DNA of 9,333 bases, taken from the NCBI GenBank assembly GCA_900557385.1, contig USSP01000052.1, positions 1 through 9,333 on the forward strand. Reading direction: 5' to 3'. The stretch is from an uncultured Lachnospiraceae bacterium (GTDB taxonomy: Bacteria; Bacillota; Clostridia; Lachnospirales; Lachnospiraceae). Of the stretch, positions 1 through 4,872 are shown one piece after another. The notes below the pieces were generated by a model, which had not been told where the DNA came from, ran no database searches, and saw only the letters and a program-made list of their open reading frames with translations. Each line of letters begins with the position of its first letter. The stretch's first letter is position 1. Made by a program: the position numbers and the translations under genes.

Positions 1-6
1 TTATTA

Positions 7-50
7 TTTAACGTAAATTTAACATAAACTATATTGTAATTTAATCGACT
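7..50 (+). promoter_or_regulatory. Candidate Pho box: 11-bp-phased TTAAC-type repeats
   Basis: Two adjacent 11-bp direct repeats, TTTAACGTAAA (7-17) and TTTAACATAAA (18-28), differ at one base. A third TTTAAT copy begins at 40, so copies start at 7, 18 and 40, all on an 11-bp phase; the slot at 29 is degenerate. PhoP boxes of Bacillus are TTAACA-like hexamers repeated about once per helical turn, and E. coli Pho boxes are also 11-bp direct repeats. The position, just before a phosphate transporter and phoB/phoR genes, fits binding by the regulator encoded at 1885-2565. Binding itself is inferred. The array may extend to the left of the window. Confidence 0.6.
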
Positions 51-53
51 GCA

Positions 54-59
54 TATAAT
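54..59 (+). promoter_or_regulatory. Putative -10 element of the phosphate operon
   Basis: A perfect TATAAT hexamer lies about 38 bases before the start codon at 97. No good TTGACA-like -35 sits 16-18 bases upstream; that space is taken by the TTTAAT copy and the degenerate repeat slot. A weak -35 overlapped by activator boxes is the usual layout of PhoB/PhoP-activated promoters, so this is probably an activated rather than constitutive promoter. The start codon at 97 is preceded by a purine-rich ribosome binding site, GAGGAAAAGGG (85-95). Confidence 0.5.
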
Positions 60-96
60 ATCTACTTGTAATTTTGTGTAATACGAGGAAAAGGGT

Positions 97-237
97 ATGA
101 CTATTTATAATTTTTTAACTCTTGTTGGCGGGCTTGCCATGTTCCTTTTCGGTATGGACGTTATGGGAAAGGGACTTGAAAGACAGGCTGGAAACAAATT
201 ACAAAGTTTGCTTGAAAAGCTTACATCAAATCCATGA
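97..237 (+). pseudogene. N-terminal fragment of Na+/phosphate cotransporter (frameshifted)
   Basis: Forty-six codons open at ATG 97 behind a good ribosome binding site and end at TGA 235-237. The peptide has a hydrophobic first helix (about residues 5-20, with the glycine-rich LVGGLAMFLFGM) and then a segment ending LEKLTSNP. This is the expected N-terminus of the Na+/Pi cotransporter family (NptA/PhoU-linked), whose next residues normally lead into a KGVLLG...QSS region. Here that region continues in another frame starting at 234. A stop at 213-215 in the second frame limits the frame change to 216-237. A 1-base loss or a 14-base gain near 232-248 would both explain it. This is best read as the broken 5' end of the following gene, not as a separate small protein. 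Confidence 0.75.
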
Positions 238-1874
238 CCGATAGCAGGATTAAGGGCGTATTGCTCGGTCTTTTCGTTACGGCTGTTATTCAGTCGTCGG
301 GCGCTGTTACGGTTATGGCAGTCGGCTTTGTAAACAGCGGAATTATGGCACTCAGGCAGGTTATAGGCATTATTATGGGTGCAAATATCGGTACTACCGT
401 TACTGCGTGGATTCTTTCGCTTGCAGGCATTGAAGGCTCTAATCTTTTTGTTAATCTTTTAAAGCCGAGTTCGTTTGCTCCCGTTCTTGCATTTATCGGC
501 ATTATTCTTGTTATGTTTTGCAAGGGCGAGAAAAAACATAATGTCGGCTATATTGTTTTGGGCTTCGGTCTTTTAATGATTGGTATGACAACTATGAGCG
601 ACTCTATGGAAGGACTCAAGGACGTACCGCAGTTTACAAGCATTTTAACTAAATTTTCAAATCCTATTTTAGGTATTTTGGCAGGTGCTTTTCTTACTAC
701 GGCGCTTCAAAGCTCATCTGCTTCAGTTGGTATTTTGCAGGCGCTTTCAACAACGGGGTCGATTACCGTTTCTGCCGCATTTCCTATTATTTTGGGTCAA
801 AATATCGGCTCGTGCACAACAGTTCTTATCTCGTCAATCGGCGCAAGCAAGAACGCTAAAAGGGCAGCTTATGCTCACCTTACTTTTAATGTAATCGGTG
901 TGGTTATTGCAATGGCACTTTTCTACGGCTCAAATGCGATTTTCGGTTTGCCGTTCTTTAACGATAATGTTTCACCTGCTACTATTGCGATTATCCATTC
1001 TCTTTTCAATATCTTTTCAACAATAATTCTTTTCCCATTCGGTAAACAGCTTGAAAAGCTTATGTGTGTTCTTATCAAAGACGGCAAAGACGACAAGGAA
1101 GAACAAAAAGACGAAAACGGTCTTGTTGAGGAACGTTTTCTTATCAGTCCGGGATTTGCTCTTGATAAGGTTAAGGATAAGTGCGACGAAATGGCTACTC
1201 TTGCGCAAACAAATATATCGCAAAGCATAGAGTTTATAAAAAGCTACAGCCACAAAAAGGACGAAGCAATCAAGGCTAATGAGAAAAGGCTTGATGATTA
1301 TGAGGACCAGCTTGAAACGTATCTTGTTAAAATCAGCTCAATGGATTTGAATGTTTCGGACTCAATGAGGCTTAATAATTATTCCCATGCTATCGGTAAT
1401 TTTGAGCGTATGGGTGACTATGGCTATAATATTCTTAAAATCAAGAGAAAAATGCATCAGGATAAAATTCATTTTTCAGAAGAAGCAAACAGAGAGCTTG
1501 AAATTATGGGCAGGGCAGTTGCCGAGATTATTGAAAACTCAACAAAGGCATTTATTAATGATGACGTTGAGCTTGCAATGACGGTTGAGCCGCTTGAGCA
1601 GGTAATAGATAATCTTAAAGCGGAGCTTCGTGCACGCCATTCAAAGCGTATGGACCAGGGCGAATGCACTTTTGAAAACGGAATTTTGTTTTTTGATATA
1701 GTTAATTCATTTGAGCGTATAGCAGATCATTGTTCAAATCTTGCAGTATGTATTATTGAATTTTCACAGGGTCATTATCAAACCCACAGCTATCTTAAAG
1801 GCGTTAAAAATTCAAATAATAAAACATTTATGGAGCAATTTGAAACATATCTTAATAAATATGCGGTAAGGTAA
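234..1874 (+). CDS. Na+/phosphate cotransporter with PhoU-like domain, main body (5' end out of frame)
   Basis: This membrane protein would import phosphate with sodium. In this 546-residue frame the two inverted repeats of the Na/Pi-cotransporter family are clear: QSSGAVTV at 20-27 with NIGTT at 51-55, and QSSSASVG at 159-166 with QNIGSC at 189-194. Several hydrophobic helices run to about residue 270. A charged linker (about 282-300) leads to a helical C-terminal region (about 300-540) resembling PhoU, as is usual in long bacterial members. Joined to the 46 codons beginning at 97 the protein would be about 592 residues, a normal family length; alone it lacks the first helix. ATG 234 overlaps the stop of the upstream fragment as ATGA, so coupled translation is possible, but the ATG has no ribosome binding site of its own. 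The response regulator gene starts 10 bases after the stop. Identity is secure; whether the gene is functional is not. Confidence 0.88.
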   Translation: MTDSRIKGVLLGLFVTAVIQSSGAVTVMAVGFVNSGIMALRQVIGIIMGANIGTTVTAWILSLAGIEGSNLFVNLLKPSSFAPVLAFIGIILVMFCKGEKKHNVGYIVLGFGLLMIGMTTMSDSMEGLKDVPQFTSILTKFSNPILGILAGAFLTTALQSSSASVGILQALSTTGSITVSAAFPIILGQNIGSCTTVLISSIGASKNAKRAAYAHLTFNVIGVVIAMALFYGSNAIFGLPFFNDNVSPATIAIIHSLFNIFSTIILFPFGKQLEKLMCVLIKDGKDDKEEQKDENGLVEERFLISPGFALDKVKDKCDEMATLAQTNISQSIEFIKSYSHKKDEAIKANEKRLDDYEDQLETYLVKISSMDLNVSDSMRLNNYSHAIGNFERMGDYGYNILKIKRKMHQDKIHFSEEANRELEIMGRAVAEIIENSTKAFINDDVELAMTVEPLEQVIDNLKAELRARHSKRMDQGECTFENGILFFDIVNSFERIADHCSNLAVCIIEFSQGHYQTHSYLKGVKNSNNKTFMEQFETYLNKYAVR

Positions 1875-1884
1875 GAGGTAGAGT

Positions 1885-2565
1885 ATGGGCGATAAACAAT
1901 CGGTTTATATCGTAGAGGATGATGCATCCATAAGAGAACTTGAAATATATGCTCTTAAAAATTCCGAATTTGAGGTAACGGGCTTTGAAAGCGGAAAAAG
2001 CTTGATGGCTCAGTTGGAAATTAAAGTGCCGGACATAATTTTGCTTGATATTATGCTTCCTGAAGAAGATGGTCTGGCCATTTTGGGTACAATCAGGCAA
2101 ACGGGCGCTTATGCCGATATTCCCGTTATTATGGTTACGGCAAAAACAAGCGAGATTGACGCCGTAAAAGGGCTTGATTTGGGCGCTGACGACTATATTA
2201 CAAAGCCGTTCGGCGTTATGGAACTTGTGTCAAGAGTTAAAGCTGTGCTTCGCAGAAGTGCCAAGAAAGTTAAAACCGTTCTTGTATATAAAAACATTGA
2301 ACTTGATGAGAATAAACATACTGTTTTGGTTGACGGAGCAGAGGTTGACCTTACATATAAGGAATATGAAATTCTTAAGCATTTAATTAGGAACAAGGGT
2401 ATTGTTCTCACACGTGACAGGCTTATGGAAATCGTTTGGGGCTATAATTTTGAACAGGGCAACAGAACGGTCGATGTTCATATTCAGTCGCTTCGTAAAA
2501 AACTCGGCACTGCAGGCGAGCATATTAAAACAATAAGAAATGTCGGCTACAAGGTCGGTGAGTAA
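1885..2565 (+). CDS. phoB: OmpR/PhoB-family response regulator, phosphate regulon (PhoB/PhoP type)
   Basis: A 226-residue DNA-binding response regulator. The receiver domain (about 5-120) has the acidic cluster E11-D12-D13, the phosphorylation site D55 in LLDIMLP, T85 and K107 in the TKPF motif. A winged-helix OmpR-type domain (about 130-225) follows, with recognition-helix sequence RTVDVHIQSLRKKLG at 194-208 and the terminal RNVGYKV hairpin. All key residues are present, so it looks intact. Start ATG 1885 is preceded by AAGAGG (1873-1878). It sits 10 bases after the phosphate transporter gene and 4 bases before a PhoR-like kinase gene, so it is very likely co-transcribed and phosphorylated by that kinase. 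The phosphate assignment rests on these neighbours and on the upstream box array; the protein alone would only support OmpR family. Confidence 0.9.
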   Translation: MGDKQSVYIVEDDASIRELEIYALKNSEFEVTGFESGKSLMAQLEIKVPDIILLDIMLPEEDGLAILGTIRQTGAYADIPVIMVTAKTSEIDAVKGLDLGADDYITKPFGVMELVSRVKAVLRRSAKKVKTVLVYKNIELDENKHTVLVDGAEVDLTYKEYEILKHLIRNKGIVLTRDRLMEIVWGYNFEQGNRTVDVHIQSLRKKLGTAGEHIKTIRNVGYKVGE

Positions 2566-2569
2566 TTAA

Positions 2570-2962
2570 GTGGCTAAAAAGACTTTATATAAAATATTTG
2601 CATTTGGCGTATCGGTAATCACAATTACGGCAGTGCTCATTTTATCTGTTTTTTATTCTTATAGTGATAATCAGTTAAAAGAGCAGCTCAGAGTTGTTGA
2701 AAGCGTGGTTGAAAATCAGCTTGCGCAGGATGACGATACTGCTTTTATTTCAAATCATATTGACAAAAATGTAAGAATTACTCTTGTTGCAAAGGACGGA
2801 ACGGTTATTGCGGACAGCCAAGAGAGTGTAAATAAGCTTGGCAATCATCTTAACAGGCAGGAAATACAGCAGGCACACTACCAATATGACGCCTTCTTTT
2901 CCCCAGATTCCTTTCCGGAAGATCCAGTGAAACAGGGGATAAATCAAAAACATCACAAATAA
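2570..2962 (+). CDS. phoR: PhoR-type sensor histidine kinase, N-terminal piece only (truncated at junction)
   Basis: The frame opens at GTG 2570, 4 bases after the response regulator stop, behind GGTGAG (2557-2562). Residues 1-9 are basic, about 10-30 form a membrane helix, and about 34-102 form the start of an extracytoplasmic sensor region with the VRITLVAKDGTVIADS pattern and NHLNRQEIQQA, typical of clostridial PhoR-like kinases. From about residue 103 (base 2876) the frame runs into sequence antisense to an acyltransferase gene, giving 28 unrelated residues up to the stop. The second membrane helix, HAMP, PAS, HisKA phospho-acceptor and ATPase domains are all missing; a complete member has roughly 450-600 residues. 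The product cannot be a kinase as it stands. The break is more likely a chimeric join than ordinary gene decay, because the sequence up to it looks undamaged. Confidence 0.8.
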   Translation: MAKKTLYKIFAFGVSVITITAVLILSVFYSYSDNQLKEQLRVVESVVENQLAQDDDTAFISNHIDKNVRITLVAKDGTVIADSQESVNKLGNHLNRQEIQQAHYQYDAFFSPDSFPEDPVKQGINQKHHK

Positions 2963-3379
2963 TGTCCATAAAAACCAGTCGCTTCCCCCGAAAAACAGAA
3001 ATTCGCGAAGCAAGGTTCCGGCATCGTCTGTTTTATTCACCAGACCTGTGGGCAGTACCCGCATGCCAATGTCCAGTAAGCCAAACACCACATGGGGCAC
3101 CAGAATGCGCTTTGTTTTTTTCCAGAGATAGGTTCCGTAGGTTTTCACGGTGTTCCTTTTTTCCGAAGTACCATACTGAAAGCAAAAGCCGGATACCAGG
3201 AAAAACAGGGGCATCTCCACCACCCACAAATAGGAATGTAACTCCCTGCACCAGGTAATCTCATGGAGATTTACCGGATAGACCAGAATGGAATGGTAGC
3301 ACAATACCATCAGAATCGCCAGTCCCCGCAGGATATCAATCTCTTTATAATAAGGTTTTACTGCTGTCTGTTCACTCAT
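2750..3379 (-). CDS. Acyltransferase 3 family membrane protein, N-terminal half (truncated at junction)
   Basis: Members of this family O-acetylate or otherwise acylate surface sugars using multiple membrane helices. The real part (bases about 2876-3379) shows the opening motif DILRGLAILMVLCYHS with the family's conserved Arg and His, then MPLFFLVSGFCF, a basic stretch KKTKRILVPH, and WFLWTLFVMFLIYPL. This is about the first half of a family member of roughly 330-380 residues. Below base 2876 the frame reads the reverse of phoR and ends by chance at 2750, so the C-terminal ~42 residues are not authentic. I prefer ATG 3379, 5 bases after the manC stop. An in-frame ATG at 3397, overlapping manC by 13 bases, is an alternative; neither has a strong ribosome binding site, which suggests coupling to manC translation. 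The probable role is decorating the locus polysaccharide, inferred from context. Confidence 0.8.
   Translation of the reverse strand: MSEQTAVKPYYKEIDILRGLAILMVLCYHSILVYPVNLHEITWCRELHSYLWVVEMPLFFLVSGFCFQYGTSEKRNTVKTYGTYLWKKTKRILVPHVVFGLLDIGMRVLPTGLVNKTDDAGTLLREFLFFGGSDWFLWTLFVMFLIYPLFHWIFRKGIWGKEGVILVVCLLYFLPVKMIAKLIYTLLAVRNNRSVLCNKSNSYIFVNMI
2868..2884. other. Junction of two unrelated DNA segments
   Basis: On the left, the phoR reading frame agrees with its family up to about base 2875 (..EIQQA). On the right, the - strand acyltransferase frame agrees with its family from about 2876 upward. Both genes are cut at the same point in tail-to-tail orientation. Leucine codon choice changes from mainly CTT on the left to mainly CTG on the right, and G+C rises. 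I see no transposase gene, terminal inverted repeat or target-site duplication around the point. The exact base could shift by a few positions because of possible microhomology. Confidence 0.8.
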
Positions 3380-3384
3380 ATCTT

Positions 3385-4719
3385 CTACTGGGGCCATTCG
3401 TAGATGACCACATCTTCTTCTGATAACTCGTTGCCCATCTGTACTTCCACCAGATGCATGTCGGAGATTGCTTTCAGTCCATGCTTATCTCCGGCGCGGA
3501 AATGGAACACATCCCCGCCTCTGGCAATGGTGGTCACGCCATCCATAATCAGATAGCCTTGTCCATCCACGATGGTCCAGGTGACATCTTTATGTTTGTG
3601 GCTGAGATAATCCAGATACTTTCCGGCACTCATCTGCATCTGCTTGATGAGTGAGCGGTGCCCGTCCTCATACTGGGTGTAGTCCAATACCTTGTAATCT
3701 CCCCAGATGCTTTCTTCATACATGGGACGGCTGTCCAGCTTTTCCACATGGGGCTTAATATAGGAACTCTTGTGTTTATCCGAGACCAAAATCCCATCCG
3801 GGCTGGCTGCTACCACAATATTCTCGGTTCCCAATGTCACCACCGGAATGGAAAGTTCATTGATTACATGGGTATTCACACATTCCTCACCCATGGTCAC
3901 ATCCCCCACACTGTTTTCCTTCATCACCTCTGTGAGGGTATTCCAGGTTCCGATATCCTTCCACTGCCCTTCGTAGGTAACCACTGCCAGGGATTGTGCC
4001 TTTTCTACCACTTCATAATCAAAGCTGTCCTTCTTTAAGTCCCCATAGTGACTTCTCACAGAATGAAAATCAATCTCTTGCAGATATTGTTTGGTTATTT
4101 TCTGCAGATAGGATAATTTAAAGGCAAACACACCGCCATTCCACAATGCGCCGCCGGCAATCAGTTCCGCTGCCACGTTTTCGTCCGGTTTTTCCTTAAA
4201 GCCGGTGACCACATGCCCGCCATCTGCTCCATCCTTGCAGAGGATATAGCCGTACTTGGCCGAAGGATAGGAGGGCTGGATCCCCATGAGCACCATGTCT
4301 GCCCTGCCACTCTGCACCACTTCATCCATCTTCAGGAAAGTCTGGAAATAAGACAGATCCACGTAAGGATCTACCGGCAGTACAATGACGGTCTCTTCCG
4401 CATCTACCTGTCGCTCGGAAGTCAGGTAGGAAGATGCCAACACAATGGCCGGGAACGTGTTACGGCGTTCCGGTTCCACCACTACATCCACTTTTTTGCC
4501 CAGCTGCCTGCGGATGGAATCCTTCTGGGAAGCACTGGTTGCCACCACGATATGATCCTCAATGCCTGCGGCACGAATCTGCCGATACACACGCTGTACC
4601 ATGGATTCATGCTCTCCGGTCTCATCGGTAAGGAGCTGTAAAAACTGTTTGGAGCGAACCTCATTGGACAAAGGCCACAGCCTTTTTCCCGATCCGCCGG
4701 ATAAAAGAATAATATTCAT
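3385..4719 (-). CDS. manC: Mannose-1-phosphate guanylyltransferase (ManC/CpsB type) with C-terminal cupin
   Basis: Predicted to make GDP-mannose from GTP and mannose-1-phosphate in the cytoplasm for polysaccharide synthesis. The nucleotidyltransferase domain (about 1-265) has the signature LSGGSGKRLWPLS (6-18), KQFLQL (24-29), EPERRNTFPAI (82-92), VLPVDPYV (113-120), GFKEKP (173-178) and WNGGVFAFK (193-201). A beta-helix-like linker is followed by a cupin region (about 340-430) with H374 and H376 and GGDVFHFRAGDKHGL (401-415). The length, 444 residues, is slightly below the ~470-480 of bifunctional ManC. The cupin lacks the usual QxHxHRxEHW isomerase signature, so phosphomannose isomerase activity is doubtful and the domain may be structural. 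It lies directly upstream of the acyltransferase gene on the same strand. ATG 4719 follows a purine-rich stretch AAGGAAAAGGAAA. Exact sugar specificity is inferred from family resemblance. Confidence 0.88.
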   Translation of the reverse strand: MNIILLSGGSGKRLWPLSNEVRSKQFLQLLTDETGEHESMVQRVYRQIRAAGIEDHIVVATSASQKDSIRRQLGKKVDVVVEPERRNTFPAIVLASSYLTSERQVDAEETVIVLPVDPYVDLSYFQTFLKMDEVVQSGRADMVLMGIQPSYPSAKYGYILCKDGADGGHVVTGFKEKPDENVAAELIAGGALWNGGVFAFKLSYLQKITKQYLQEIDFHSVRSHYGDLKKDSFDYEVVEKAQSLAVVTYEGQWKDIGTWNTLTEVMKENSVGDVTMGEECVNTHVINELSIPVVTLGTENIVVAASPDGILVSDKHKSSYIKPHVEKLDSRPMYEESIWGDYKVLDYTQYEDGHRSLIKQMQMSAGKYLDYLSHKHKDVTWTIVDGQGYLIMDGVTTIARGGDVFHFRAGDKHGLKAISDMHLVEVQMGNELSEEDVVIYEWPQ

Positions 4720-4760
4720 AAGGGTTTCCTTTTCCTTCTATTTTCTGTCATATAAAATCT

Positions 4761-4789
4761 ATTATACTGAAAGTTGTTGAAAATGGAAA
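4761..4789 (-). promoter_or_regulatory. Putative sigma-A promoter for manC
   Basis: Read on the - strand, TATAAT (4766-4761) is preceded at 17 bases by TTTCCA (4789-4784), a 4-of-6 match to TTGACA. Transcription would start about 35 bases before the manC ATG at 4719. The -10 is perfect and the -35 is weak, so the call is moderate. Confidence 0.5.
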
Positions 4790-4807
4790 TACTTGTCCTT
4801 GATTTCG

Positions 4808-4836
4808 TTGACACTTTTTCGGAATTACGACATAAT
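4808..4836 (+). promoter_or_regulatory. Strong sigma-A-type promoter for the glycosyltransferase pair
   Basis: A perfect TTGACA (4808-4813) and CATAAT (4831-4836, 5 of 6 match) are separated by the optimal 17 bases. The leader to ATG 4873 would be about 30 bases and contains GGGAG (4862-4866). This promoter and the one at 4761-4789 diverge with their -35 elements about 18 bases apart in a 153-bp intergenic region, so one regulator could affect both directions. I see no clear operator palindrome. Confidence 0.7.
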
Positions 4837-4872
4837 AACAAGGAAGAAACTGACTTTTAACGGGAGAACCTT

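Noticed and set aside
213..237. Programmed -1 frameshift in the phosphate transporter gene
   Set aside because: No slippery heptamer such as A-AAA-AAG precedes the shift window and no clear stimulatory hairpin follows; family members are not known for recoding. An indel or assembly fault is simpler.
2840..2920. Insertion-sequence or integron boundary at the junction
   Set aside because: No terminal inverted repeats, direct target duplication, attC-like structure or transposase remnant could be found on either side.
2962..3258. Open frame of 98 codons on the + strand after the phoR fragment
   Set aside because: It is the reverse strand of the acyltransferase coding sequence, Arg/Pro-rich, with no start signal.
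4213..4641. Open frame of 142 codons on the + strand inside manC
   Set aside because: It is antisense to a gene with clear family motifs, lacks a ribosome binding site, and its peptide is rich in His and Cys with no recognisable pattern; a shadow frame. The other + strand frames at 3454-4780 are rejected for the same reason.
4720..4872. Riboswitch or leader RNA in the divergent intergenic region
   Set aside because: With promoters at the called sites the leaders are only about 30-35 bases, too short for a known riboswitch, and no strong hairpin was seen.
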